From the NCBI GenBank assembly GCA_017442365.1, contig JAFRZW010000002.1, positions 271,159-335,158 of the forward strand: DNA of 64,000 nucleotides, read 5' to 3'. The notes beneath the pieces are model-generated. The model did not search any database and was not told the origin of the DNA. It was given only the letters and a program-made list of their open reading frames with translations. Shown here piece after piece: positions 33,671 through 42,681 of this stretch (position 1 is its first letter; each line of letters opens with the position of its first letter). A program made the position numbers and the translations under genes. The DNA comes from Rikenellaceae bacterium. Lineage in GTDB: Bacteria > Bacteroidota > Bacteroidia > Bacteroidales > Rikenellaceae.

Positions 33671-33774
33671 AGTGTGAAAGTTTAATAAAGTTTAAGTTTT
33701 TCAATCCGTATTAATAATATATAGGTGTAGCCCCCAACGAGAAGTTCTCGTGTGGACATAGCACTTTACGTGAG

Positions 33775-33782
33775 CAAAGATA
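33775..33782 (-). promoter_or_regulatory. -7 box of the PL29-type lipoprotein gene
   Basis: TATCTTTG on the minus strand, about 105 bases before the start. The leader contains a palindrome ACGAGAAGTTCTCGT (33737-33751) and an AT element of the TATAGGT type. Confidence 0.55.
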
Positions 33783-33929
33783 ATAAAAATAATAACTGAT
33801 TCGCAAAAAATCGAAGAAAAAAATTGCGACAAAATAATAATCTTGCTAAAAAAGTTTAGAATGTTCCCGAAAAACTGCATTAATGCTGTTAAATGGTGGT
33901 GATTTGTGCAATTTCTCAAACTTTTTTCT

Positions 33930-33937
33930 TAACTTTG
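33930..33937 (+). promoter_or_regulatory. -7 box of the ROK gene
   Basis: TAACTTTG fits TAnnTTTG, 68 bases before the ATG at 34006. Confidence 0.6.
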
Positions 33938-34005
33938 CGACTTAGCGAGCGGGTTTTATGTGAGCCTTGTCGCTTTTCGTTTATTGTCCCAAAACTCATT
34001 CGGTT

Positions 34006-35211
34006 ATGGCAAAACTGATCTCAATCGATGCGCTGACCAGCGGAAAGAAGACTGCGCAACTCAAACGCGACATTTTGCGTCGTTATATGTTGAATGGTGG
34101 CGAAAGTATCGCTGACCTGAGCCGTGAACTCGGCCTTAGTGTGCCCACACTGACTAAAATTGTGTCCGAACTGATCGATGAAGATCTGGTAATCAACCTC
34201 GGTAAGCAGGGCGCAACGGGTGGCCGCCGCCCGAGTATCTATGGTCTGAATCCCTCGGCCGGCTACTTTATGGGTGTGGATATCAAGCGCGATGTTATTA
34301 TGTTGGGTATCATCAACTTCCGTGGCGATATGGTGGTGTCGCGCCAGTACGATTTCACGATCGAGAATACCCGCAAGTCGTTCGATGAGTTGTGCGAACT
34401 GATCCAGCAATTTATCACTACGTCGCGTGTTCGCCGCGATAAATTGCTCGCTATTGGTATCAATCTGTCGGGTCGTGTCAATCCCGAAACGGGCTATTCG
34501 TACTCCTATTTCTTCTTCGACGAGAAACCGCTTACGACCGTTCTTGAAGAGCGCCTGGGTTATCGTGTCTATATCGAAAACGATTCACGTGCAATGACTT
34601 ATGGCGAATACGCCTACGGTGTGGGTAATGGCGAGCAGAATATGATTTTCCTCAATCTGAGCTGGGGTTTCGGTATCGGTATGATCCTCGGAGGCGAACT
34701 GCATTATGGCAAGTCGGGTTTTTCGGGTGAGTATGGACATTTCCCATTCTTTGACAATGAGATCATCTGCTCGTGTGGTAAGCGCGGGTGTCTCGAAACG
34801 GAGGTGTCGGGCTGGGCTGCACATCGTCAATTTATCGACAAGTTGAAGCAGGGAAATATCTCGATGCTTTCGAAACAATTCGAGAGCGGCAAGCAGATTA
34901 TGCTGTCGGATATACTCGACGTTTTGGCCAAAGAGGATATGTTGGCAATCGAGGTGATGGAGCAGATTGGTTCGTCGTTGGGACGAGCTATCGCGGGTCT
35001 GATCAATATGTTCAATCCTGAGGTGATTATTTTGGGCGGAACACTCAGTGAGGCAAAGGATTATCTGCTGTTGCCGATCAAGAGTGCGATCAATAAATAT
35101 GCGCTCAACTTTGTGTCGAAAGATACAGCGATCAAGGTCTCGAAATTGGGCGAGTCGGCAGGTCTGATCGGCATCTGTGCCATCACCCGCAACAAAACTT
35201 TGGGCTTGTAA
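34006..35211 (+). CDS. ROK-family (NagC/Mlc-like) transcriptional regulator
   Basis: A 401-aa protein starting MAKLISIDALTSGKKTAQLK. The N-terminal winged helix-turn-helix is at about 15-75 (GESIADLSRELGLSVPTLTKI). The ROK sugar-kinase-like domain has NLSGRVNPETG, ENDSRAMTYGEYAYG, GFGIGMILGGELHYG and the zinc site CSCGKRGCLE. SGEYGHFPF matches the conserved ExGH. This is the NagC/Mlc architecture, in which a sugar or sugar phosphate releases the repressor from DNA. It lies upstream of an AmpG-like importer, so the ligand is probably an amino sugar, and the locus genes are probable targets (inference). An upstream in-frame start at 33967 is less likely. Confidence 0.9.
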   Translation: MAKLISIDALTSGKKTAQLKRDILRRYMLNGGESIADLSRELGLSVPTLTKIVSELIDEDLVINLGKQGATGGRRPSIYGLNPSAGYFMGVDIKRDVIMLGIINFRGDMVVSRQYDFTIENTRKSFDELCELIQQFITTSRVRRDKLLAIGINLSGRVNPETGYSYSYFFFDEKPLTTVLEERLGYRVYIENDSRAMTYGEYAYGVGNGEQNMIFLNLSWGFGIGMILGGELHYGKSGFSGEYGHFPFFDNEIICSCGKRGCLETEVSGWAAHRQFIDKLKQGNISMLSKQFESGKQIMLSDILDVLAKEDMLAIEVMEQIGSSLGRAIAGLINMFNPEVIILGGTLSEAKDYLLLPIKSAINKYALNFVSKDTAIKVSKLGESAGLIGICAITRNKTLGL

Positions 35212-35259
35212 TTCGACTAAAAGAACAGACGATAAAACTTAAAATTAAATACACAAAAG

Positions 35260-36537
35260 ATGGAACAAACACAGACTAAAAAATCCCCCTTATGGTGGGT
35301 CCCTTCGGCCTACTTTGCTATGGGTTTGCCGTTGATTCTGATCAATCTTGTGGCACCTTTGATGTTTAATGATTTCGGAATTTCGGACGCACAAGTTGCC
35401 TTTTGGACCTCGTTGTTGATCTTGCCGTGGTCGCTCAAACCGTTTTGGAGTCCGCTGATGGAGATGTATCGCACCAAGAAATTCTTCGTGGTAACGACAC
35501 AGCTCGTATCGGGTATCTCGCTGGCACTCATTGCGATGGCTCTGCCGCTCCCGAACTTCTTCCCCTATGTCGTAGCGATTATGACGGTGTTGGCATTCAG
35601 TGGAGCGACGCACGATATCGCGCTCGATGGTGTCTATATCACCGAGTTGGATAAGACCCAGCAGGCGCAGTATGTGGGTTGGCAGGGTGCTTTCTATAAT
35701 TTGGCAAAGGTAACGGCAATGGGTGGCTTGGTCTATCTTGCTGGTATTCTGGAAGGTAAGATCGGTGTTCTCTACGCTTGGGTTGTGATTATGCTCTTGT
35801 GCGGTGTGCTGCTGACGGTGCTTGGTTTGTATCATTGGCGAGTGCTGCCTACGGGTGGCGCTGAGGCTACGAAGCACGGCTCGTTTGGTGAAACAATGCG
35901 CGAAACGTGGGGTGTGATCGCGCAGTTCTTCCAGAAGAAATATATCTGGATCTACATCGCGTGGATCGTCTTCTATCGCTTTACCGAAGGTCTGGTAATC
36001 AAGATCGTACCCCTCTTTTTGAAGGCCGACACCGCAGTACAGGGCTTGGGTCTGACCAAGGACGAAATCGGTCTTTACTACGGTACGTTCGGTGTGGTGG
36101 CGTTCATCGTCGGTTCGATTTTGGGCGGCTATTTCATCTCGTGGCGCGGTCTGAAAAAGGCGATTTTCCCGCTCTGCTGCATCTTCAATATCCCGTTTGT
36201 GGTCTATGCTCTGTTGGCACTCTATCAGCCCGAAAGTGCGTGGTTGGTTTGCGGTGCGATCGTATTCGAGTATTTTAGCTATGGCTTTGGTTTCGTGGGA
36301 CTTACGCTGTTTATTATGCAGCAGGTTGCGCCGGGTAAGCACCAGATGGCACACTATGCTTTCGGTTCGGCACTGGCCAATCTGGGTGTAATGCTGCCGG
36401 GTATGGTTTCGGGTGTAATCAGCGACGCAATCGGCTATCAGAAATTCTTCTTGTGGGCATTGGTGAGCGCGATCCCCGCATTTGTGCTGACGTGGTTCCT
36501 GCCCTTCACCTATCCCGATCCGCAGGAGAACAAGTAA
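35260..36537 (+). CDS. AmpG-like MFS transporter
   Basis: A 425-aa inner-membrane protein with about twelve hydrophobic helices. The N-terminus (SPLWWVPSAYFAMGLPLILI...LPWSLKPFWSPLMEMYRTKKF) and the helix-4 motif (AFSGATHDIALDGVYI) closely resemble AmpG-type permeases, which import GlcNAc-anhydroMurNAc muropeptides by proton symport. Bacteroidetes also use this subfamily in glycan loci for disaccharides, so the substrate is not settled. It lies 48 bases after the ROK gene, likely one operon, and is closed by a terminator. It is the likely inner-membrane entry point of the locus. Confidence 0.87.
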   Translation: MEQTQTKKSPLWWVPSAYFAMGLPLILINLVAPLMFNDFGISDAQVAFWTSLLILPWSLKPFWSPLMEMYRTKKFFVVTTQLVSGISLALIAMALPLPNFFPYVVAIMTVLAFSGATHDIALDGVYITELDKTQQAQYVGWQGAFYNLAKVTAMGGLVYLAGILEGKIGVLYAWVVIMLLCGVLLTVLGLYHWRVLPTGGAEATKHGSFGETMRETWGVIAQFFQKKYIWIYIAWIVFYRFTEGLVIKIVPLFLKADTAVQGLGLTKDEIGLYYGTFGVVAFIVGSILGGYFISWRGLKKAIFPLCCIFNIPFVVYALLALYQPESAWLVCGAIVFEYFSYGFGFVGLTLFIMQQVAPGKHQMAHYAFGSALANLGVMLPGMVSGVISDAIGYQKFFLWALVSAIPAFVLTWFLPFTYPDPQENK

Positions 36538-36565
36538 GCTACTCGCAATCACGCGATAAACGAAC

Positions 36566-36598
36566 GTGGCTGCCCCATCGGGGGTGGCCACTTTTTTT
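36566..36598 (+). terminator. Terminator after the AmpG-like gene
   Basis: GTGGCtGCCCC pairs with GGGGgTGGCCAC and is followed by T7. Confidence 0.9.
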
Positions 36599-36599
36599 G

Positions 36600-36819
36600 T
36601 GGCAAATTGGGCGCGAAGGAGACGTCGGTGGGTAAAATTTAGTTCGTAAAAATATTTTATTTTTATATTTTGGGATTTTAGGAGCATAAGTATCTGGTTT
36701 ATAGTTAATTATATTAATTTCGATTGAAAAACATCTTCTTAAAATTTATTCAAAAACTTTGCAGTCTGAATAATTTTATTTAATTTAGCGCAAGAATATA
36801 ACTATAATTACCAGATAGA
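36600..36819 (+). promoter_or_regulatory. AT-rich promoter region of the Sus operon with imperfect inverted repeat
   Basis: About 220 bases without a gene, much richer in AT than the flanks. TATCTGGT..TTATAGTT..ATATT (36691-36715) is repeated in inverted form at 36794-36817, ending two bases before the ATG at 36820. Alignment needs two small gaps. Promoter-like AAACTTTG and TAATTTTATTTAATTTAG lie between the arms. It may be an operator, a leader structure or an invertible segment. Confidence 0.5.
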
Positions 36820-38097
36820 ATGAAAAAATTAACCATTTTGATGATGCTGCTGGCTTGTATTAGCCTGAGTATCAGCTGTGAACAGGGAAGTAACGTAGAG
36901 TATGTCTTCCCTACTCCCGAAACTACGCCGACGGTAACCGTTACTCCGGTTGAAAAGGGTACGGACTACATTATCGTTCGTTTCAACAGCTACTATGCCG
37001 ATGCGTGCGCATACGTTTATGCCGAGGGCGAGACGCTGAGCAAGACCGTTGATCAGGTATTTGCTGAGGGTACTGCCGTCGAGGGCGATAAGGTCGATGT
37101 GAAGATCGAAGGACTGAAACCGGCAACGGCTTATACGTTCATTGCAGCGGCAAAGGACGAACTGCATAGCTCGGTTTGCGCTCCTGTAACGGCAATCACC
37201 GCAAGCGATGCTCCTGAGGCAAACTATCCCAAAAAGTTGAACTTCGAGGCATTCACCCGCAACTTCGCTGATGGCGGCGTGGCTAAGGGCTACATCGCTG
37301 TGGCAGACCTGAAAGCTAACTCGAAGCTCCGTTTTGCTCCGACGCACCTCGATCCTGCCAAGACTCCGACGGCAGCTTTTGCTGAGTTTGCAGGCTTCGG
37401 CAAGGGTGTTCCCTATGTTGCAACCAATGGCGGTTATTTCTGGGACGGTGCTTCGTTGAGCCTCTGCGTTAGCGATGGCGAGGTGAAGTCGATCGCAACC
37501 GAGTTGGCCTATCCGACCGTAAATGGCGAGCAGATTGTGGCTTATCCCGTGCGTGCAGCGCTGGGTCAGATGGCTGATGGCTCGTTTGAGGCTACTTGGG
37601 TATATTGCATTGATAATAAGCCTTATTCGTTCCCTTCGCCGCTCGATAATAACGAGCTCACCGAGACCTATATGGCAGCTCCGCCGACTGCATCGACCGC
37701 AGGTGCTATGTTGTGGGAGCCGCAGCAGGCAATCGGTGGTGGCCCGATGCTGGTATTCAAGAAGAAGAACGTTGCGATGGATTACTACTACCGTGAGATT
37801 ATGCACACAGGTGGTACGGCAGGTACCTCGCGTCAGCCCCGTACGGCAATTGGTGGTACGAAGGACGGCAAGGTGATGTTGGTAGTTTGCGACGGTCGCG
37901 GTCAGAATGGCTCGAATGGTATGACTCTGAGTGAGTTGGCTGATCTGTTCGTGGAGGCAGGTATGGACTACGCGATCAACCTCGATGGTGGTGGTTCGTC
38001 GGCAATCGTTGGTTACGACGGTCAGGTTTGCAACGCTCCGAGCGACGGCAGTCAGCGTTCGGTTCCGACCGTAGTTGTGCTTTCGGAGGTGGAATAA
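36820..38097 (+). CDS. NAGPA-type phosphodiester glycosidase lipoprotein
   Basis: A 425-aa lipoprotein (MLLACISLSISCEQ, Cys20). An FN3-like domain (about 35-128) is followed by a DUF2233/NAGPA catalytic domain (about 140-425). Family motifs are VATNGGYFWDGASLS, RQPRTAIGGTKDGKVMLVV-type RTAIG, and the C-terminal INLDGGGSSAIVG. The human relative (uncovering enzyme) hydrolyses GlcNAc-alpha-1-P-6-mannose; bacterial members are believed to cleave phosphodiester-linked sugars on polymers. The N-terminal domain resembles that of the 46129 gene product. It is first in the operon with a GHL10 hydrolase, SusC and SusD, so it probably acts on the imported glycan at the cell surface or in the periplasm. 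Confidence 0.9.
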   Translation: MKKLTILMMLLACISLSISCEQGSNVEYVFPTPETTPTVTVTPVEKGTDYIIVRFNSYYADACAYVYAEGETLSKTVDQVFAEGTAVEGDKVDVKIEGLKPATAYTFIAAAKDELHSSVCAPVTAITASDAPEANYPKKLNFEAFTRNFADGGVAKGYIAVADLKANSKLRFAPTHLDPAKTPTAAFAEFAGFGKGVPYVATNGGYFWDGASLSLCVSDGEVKSIATELAYPTVNGEQIVAYPVRAALGQMADGSFEATWVYCIDNKPYSFPSPLDNNELTETYMAAPPTASTAGAMLWEPQQAIGGGPMLVFKKKNVAMDYYYREIMHTGGTAGTSRQPRTAIGGTKDGKVMLVVCDGRGQNGSNGMTLSELADLFVEAGMDYAINLDGGGSSAIVGYDGQVCNAPSDGSQRSVPTVVVLSEVE

Positions 38098-38111
38098 TTG
38101 GTGTTATTATA

Positions 38112-38126
38112 TATAATATAGGTATA
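38112..38126 (+). promoter_or_regulatory. AT element TATAATATAGGTATA before the GHL10 gene
   Basis: A member of the recurring TATAGGTAT family in this window, in the opposite polarity relative to its gene compared with mfd, folB and rnhB. It ends ten bases before the ATG at 38137. Confidence 0.35.
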
Positions 38127-38136
38127 AAAGGTCATT

Positions 38137-39471
38137 ATGAACAAGAATATTTTTATGCAGTTTGCAGCAATCGTGGCGATGATCTTCGCGCTTGGCAGCT
38201 GCGCGCCTGCGGCTGAGCAGACTGCTGCGCAGAAGCCGATCTATATGTGGGTCGATTGCGAGGCTAACTTCGAGCGTATGAGCACGCTCGACTCGATCGC
38301 CTACTACACCGAGAAGATGCACTCGATCGGCATTACCGACATCGTTGTCGATGTGAAGTCGATTATGGGCGAGACGCTTTACGATAGTAAGTATGCGCCC
38401 TATATGGGTGAGTTCGAGGGTACGGTACGTCCGCGCGAGTACGATATGATGCGCCACTTCATCGACGAGGGCCACAAGCGCGGTATGCGCGTTCACGGTT
38501 CGCTCAACATCTTTGCCGGTGGTCATATCTTCTTCAACCGCGGTATTATCTTCAATGAGCACTCCGAGTGGCAGTCGATCGTCTATCGTCCCGACGGCTC
38601 GTTGGTGCCCATCAGCGAGATCAAGACCAACTACAACGGTATGCTCAACCCCTCGAATCCTGAGGTGCGCGAGTACCAGAAAAATATCCTGGTTGAGTTT
38701 GCTGAGCGTTATCCCGATGCCGATGGTATCATCTTCGATCGTCTGCGTTACGACAACATCACTTCGGACTTCTCGGAGCTTTCGCGTCAGCAGTTCGAGG
38801 AGTGGAGTGGTATCAAGTTGGAGAAATATCCCGAGGATATCATCTATTGGGAGGACGGCAATATGAAGCATTCGAAGTACTTCAAGGAGTGGGTCGAGTG
38901 GCGTGCAACGGTCATCAAGTCGTTTGTCGAGGAGGCTCACGAGGCGATCCGCGCTGTGAATCCCGATATTCTGATTGGCGACTATACGGGTGCTTGGTAT
39001 CCGACCTACTACCAGCTGGGCGTGAATTGGGCAAGTACGCAGTACGACCCCTCGGAGCGCTATCCCGATTGGGCTTCGGAGAACTACTATAAGACGGGTT
39101 ATGCCGACCTGCTCGATATCTATATGACGGGTCTTTACTATACACTCGTAACTAAGGACGAGGTCGATGCAGCGCAGGGTCGCGTCATCGGTGAGCGTGG
39201 CGAATCGGGTATGGATCCCAACGATCTGACCTACTGCTACTCGGTAGAGGGTGGCGCAGAGCTGGCTCAGGCTATCACTTGCGGTGTTGTTCCCGTGGCA
39301 GGTTCGCTCTATGTCGATCAGTATAAGCAGGACGCTGAGCAGTTTGCTAAGGCAGTTCGTCAGGTGATGAAGAGCTGCGAGGGCGGTCTGATGATCTTCG
39401 ATCTGGTTCACATCGTCAATCGTGATTGGTGGGATCTGCTCGAAGAGAATATGAAGGTCGTCGAGGAGTAA
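38137..39471 (+). CDS. GHL10-family putative glycoside hydrolase, lipoprotein (copy 1)
   Basis: A 444-aa lipoprotein (IFALGSCAP, Cys23). A TIM-barrel hydrolase of the GHL10/'alpha-amylase family protein' type begins PIYMWVDCEANFERMS. Further barrel motifs are ITDIVVDVKSIMGETLY, RGMRVHGSLNIFAGGH, ADGIIFDRLRYDN, PDILIGDYTGAWYPTYYQ and GGLMIFDLVHIVN. The acidic residues at strand ends (DVK, FDRLRYD, IFDLVH) are candidate catalytic residues. E. coli DigH (YddW), which cleaves denuded peptidoglycan glycan strands, belongs to the same GHL10 group. It is similar along its length to the catalytic part of the 46129 gene product. It sits between the NAGPA gene and susC. Confidence 0.82.
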   Translation: MNKNIFMQFAAIVAMIFALGSCAPAAEQTAAQKPIYMWVDCEANFERMSTLDSIAYYTEKMHSIGITDIVVDVKSIMGETLYDSKYAPYMGEFEGTVRPREYDMMRHFIDEGHKRGMRVHGSLNIFAGGHIFFNRGIIFNEHSEWQSIVYRPDGSLVPISEIKTNYNGMLNPSNPEVREYQKNILVEFAERYPDADGIIFDRLRYDNITSDFSELSRQQFEEWSGIKLEKYPEDIIYWEDGNMKHSKYFKEWVEWRATVIKSFVEEAHEAIRAVNPDILIGDYTGAWYPTYYQLGVNWASTQYDPSERYPDWASENYYKTGYADLLDIYMTGLYYTLVTKDEVDAAQGRVIGERGESGMDPNDLTYCYSVEGGAELAQAITCGVVPVAGSLYVDQYKQDAEQFAKAVRQVMKSCEGGLMIFDLVHIVNRDWWDLLEENMKVVEE

Positions 39472-39509
39472 CGAAGAGAAAAAATTACAAACTTAAAAAA
39501 CAATAATTT

Positions 39510-42500
39510 ATGAAACATTTATCCCAAACAAGAAGGGGTGGGGGTCTGATGAGCCACGTGCTGTCGGTCCTCTGTCTGCTCTTCGTTGTTTTGTGTCCGA
39601 GTATGGCTTGGGCGCAAAACGCTATCAAGGGAACTGTCGTTGATGAAAAGGGCGCCCCTCTTGCCGGCGCTACGGTTGTTGAGGCAGGTACGCAGAACGC
39701 TACCTCAACCGACATCAACGGTCTGTTTACACTTCAAAACGTCAAAAAGGGAGCGGTATTGCAGATTTCGTATATCGGAATGCAGACTGTTAATGTTCCC
39801 GTAACGGGCGTGTCGAATTTGGTGGTGGAGCTCAAAAACGACGCTGAGATGATCGAGGACGTTGTGGTTGTCGGCTACGGCGTGCAGAAGAAGGCATCGG
39901 TAACTGCCTCAATCTCGCAGATCTCGGGTAAAGAGCTCGAAAAGGCACCTATGGGCGACGTAACCAATATGTTGGCAGGTCGTGTGTCGGGTGTAACCGC
40001 AGTGCAGTCGTCGGGTCAGCCCGGTGCTGACGGTTCGTCGATTATGGTGCGCGGTCAGTCGGCTCTCTATATCGTCGATGGTGTGCCCCGTGATATCAAC
40101 CAGATCAATCCTGAGGATATCGAGTCGATCTCGATTCTGAAAGATGCTTCGGCAGCTGCGGTTTATGGTCTGGACGGTAATACGGTCATCATCGTAACCA
40201 CCAAGCGTGGTACGAATGGCGAATCGACCATCTCGTACAAGGGCTCGTATGGTATCAGCTCGAATGCTAATCCGATGGAGCTGTTGGACGGTCCCGCATA
40301 CGCTTATTGGTACAACAAGGCGTTGGAGCTCGATGGTCAGCAGCCTATCTTCACCGCAGACATCGTGCAGAAGATGCTCAACGAAGAGGACGGTTGGGGT
40401 AATACCAACTGGTACAATAAGGTCTTTGGCGTAGGTTCGAATATGTCGCACACGGTATCGGCTAATGGCGGTAACGACCGTATCAACTACTTTACTTCGG
40501 TGGGTATGTTCGATCAGAAGGGTAATGTCGATAACTTCAACTTCCGTCGTTACACGGCTCGTGTGAACCTTTCGGCTAAGATCGCTAACAGCTTGACTCT
40601 TGATGTGGGTGTGGCAGGTCGTATCCAGAACCACGATCAGCCGACCTACTCGGCAGATCCGTCGGCTTGGAACAACGTAGCTCAGCAGGCTATGCGTGTT
40701 CACCCCTACGTACCCGAAAAGGTTATGATCGATGGCGTTGAGTATCACACCGCAACCTCGACTGCGTCGGCAACGGTAAACCCCGTAGCTGCATATATGG
40801 AGTCGGGTAAGTATAAGAGCCGCGCTACATTCATTCAGCCCAATATCTCGTTGCGTTGGGACGTGCCTTGGGTTAAGGGTCTGTCGGCTAAGTTCTTCGC
40901 ATCGTACGATATGACCTTCCAGCACACCAAGTCGTTCTCGACTCCGTACGAGATGGCGTTGGGTAGCTTCTCGTATGATGAGAATGGCTACATCAACAAG
41001 ATCAACTACTCGGTGAGCCAAACCTATTCGGGTCTGGGCTCGGAGAACTCGTTGCAGGAGGCTTCGTACTACACCTACTACGGTATCACTCAGAGCTCGT
41101 TGTCGTACGACAAGACCTTCTGCCAGGATCACCGTATCGCAGCTTTGGTGCTGATGGAGACCCGCGACCACCGCAGCAATAACCACTATGGTCGTACCTA
41201 CGATCTGTTGTTCGAGAATCTGCCTGAGTTGAACTTCGGTGATCAGTCGAGCGACAAGCGCGCTATTGGCGGTATGAGCTCGCACTCGCGTCAGGTTGGT
41301 TTCGTGGCTCGTGTCAATTACGACTACGCTAATCGCCTCTACTTGGAGCTTTCGGGTCGTTACGACGGTACCTACCTCTTCTCGGGTATGAACGGTTCGC
41401 GCTGGGGCTTCTTCCCCGCAGCGTCGGCAGGTTGGCGTATCTCGGAGGAGCGTTGGTTTGGTGCTGATTGGGTTGATAACCTGAAATTGCGTGCCGGTGT
41501 CGGTCTGACCGGTACTTCGGCAGTCAGCGCATTCCAGTATCTGAGCTCGATGGATATTTCGGATGGTAACTCGGTGGTAATCGGCGGTCAGGGTCAGCAG
41601 AGCATCTACACCTCGTCGGTGGCTAACCCCAACATCTCGTGGGAGAAGAACTTGAACTACAACATCGGTGTCGATGCAACGTTCTGGGGTGGTCTGCTCG
41701 GTGTTGAGGCTGACGTATTCTACACCTATAAATATGATATGTTGTCGAGCGCATCGGGTTCGTATCCTCCCTCGGTTGGTGGTTACTTCCCCGCTTGGGA
41801 GAACAAGAACAAGCAGGACGTTCGCGGTTTCGATCTAACCTTGTCGCACAACTATCGCAGCCGCAGTGGCGACTTCTCGTACGGTATCAAGTTGATGGGT
41901 TCGTACGCTAAGCGTCGTTGGTTGCTCTATGCAGGCGATGCAGCTAACGCTCCCGACTACCAGAAGCTGACCGGTAAGGAGGTTGGTTCGGTGATCGGTT
42001 TCATCGCTGACGGTCTGTATAAAGATCAGGCAGATGTTGAGAACTCGCCTACGATGGTTGGTAAGCCCGTTCGCGTGGGTGATATCAAGTACATCGACCG
42101 CAATGGTGATGGTAAGATCTCGTATGAGCAGGACCGTGGTTATGTAGGTACGAGTGTCTATCCCAAATTTACGGGAGGTTTGGCGTTCAACTTGGCTTGG
42201 AAGGGTCTTGATCTGAACTTCTTGGTACAGGGCGCAATCGGTTCGACCATCGCACTGACGGGTGTTTATGATGGTGGTATTATGGACAATACGTCGATGA
42301 CCAAGCCCTTCTACCACGATGGTAATACGCCTCTCTACTTGGTTCTGAACTCGTGGACTCCCGAGAACCCCGACGCATACTTCCCGCGTCTGTCGTTGGC
42401 TTCGAGCTCGCACAATGCTCACTCGTCGACCCATTGGTATCGTCCGGGTGATTACCTGCGCTTGAAGACCGCTCAGTTGGGTTACACGTTCCCCTCGAAG

Positions 42501-42671
42501 TGGATGAACAAGATCGGTATCAAGAACTTGCGTATCTATGTTGAGGGTTCGAACCTCTTTACTCTGAGCCACTTGACTAAGTATAACATCGACCCCGAGC
42601 TGCCGAGTGTTAACAACGGTTACTACCCGCAGCAGCGCGTGATGTCGGTTGGTTTGAACATTACTCTCTAA
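39510..42671 (+). CDS. SusC/RagA-family TonB-dependent outer membrane transporter
   Basis: A 1053-aa outer-membrane channel. A signal sequence (VLCLLFVVLCPSMAWAQ) is followed by a carboxypeptidase-regulatory-like CNA-B domain (NAIKGTVVDEKGAPLAGATV), a TonB box region (DVVVVGYGVQKKASVTASIS) and the plug domain with the family sequences LAGRVSGVTAVQSSGQPG and ALYIVDGVPRDINQINPEDI. The 22-stranded barrel ends in YPQQRVMSVGLNITL. The plug motif is shorter than usual between the RGQSAL and YIVDGV parts. Energised by TonB, it imports glycan held by SusD. It lies 38 bases after the GHL10 gene and 10 before susD. Confidence 0.95.
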   Translation: MKHLSQTRRGGGLMSHVLSVLCLLFVVLCPSMAWAQNAIKGTVVDEKGAPLAGATVVEAGTQNATSTDINGLFTLQNVKKGAVLQISYIGMQTVNVPVTGVSNLVVELKNDAEMIEDVVVVGYGVQKKASVTASISQISGKELEKAPMGDVTNMLAGRVSGVTAVQSSGQPGADGSSIMVRGQSALYIVDGVPRDINQINPEDIESISILKDASAAAVYGLDGNTVIIVTTKRGTNGESTISYKGSYGISSNANPMELLDGPAYAYWYNKALELDGQQPIFTADIVQKMLNEEDGWGNTNWYNKVFGVGSNMSHTVSANGGNDRINYFTSVGMFDQKGNVDNFNFRRYTARVNLSAKIANSLTLDVGVAGRIQNHDQPTYSADPSAWNNVAQQAMRVHPYVPEKVMIDGVEYHTATSTASATVNPVAAYMESGKYKSRATFIQPNISLRWDVPWVKGLSAKFFASYDMTFQHTKSFSTPYEMALGSFSYDENGYINKINYSVSQTYSGLGSENSLQEASYYTYYGITQSSLSYDKTFCQDHRIAALVLMETRDHRSNNHYGRTYDLLFENLPELNFGDQSSDKRAIGGMSSHSRQVGFVARVNYDYANRLYLELSGRYDGTYLFSGMNGSRWGFFPAASAGWRISEERWFGADWVDNLKLRAGVGLTGTSAVSAFQYLSSMDISDGNSVVIGGQGQQSIYTSSVANPNISWEKNLNYNIGVDATFWGGLLGVEADVFYTYKYDMLSSASGSYPPSVGGYFPAWENKNKQDVRGFDLTLSHNYRSRSGDFSYGIKLMGSYAKRRWLLYAGDAANAPDYQKLTGKEVGSVIGFIADGLYKDQADVENSPTMVGKPVRVGDIKYIDRNGDGKISYEQDRGYVGTSVYPKFTGGLAFNLAWKGLDLNFLVQGAIGSTIALTGVYDGGIMDNTSMTKPFYHDGNTPLYLVLNSWTPENPDAYFPRLSLASSSHNAHSSTHWYRPGDYLRLKTAQLGYTFPSKWMNKIGIKNLRIYVEGSNLFTLSHLTKYNIDPELPSVNNGYYPQQRVMSVGLNITL

Positions 42672-42681
42672 TCCGAAAACT

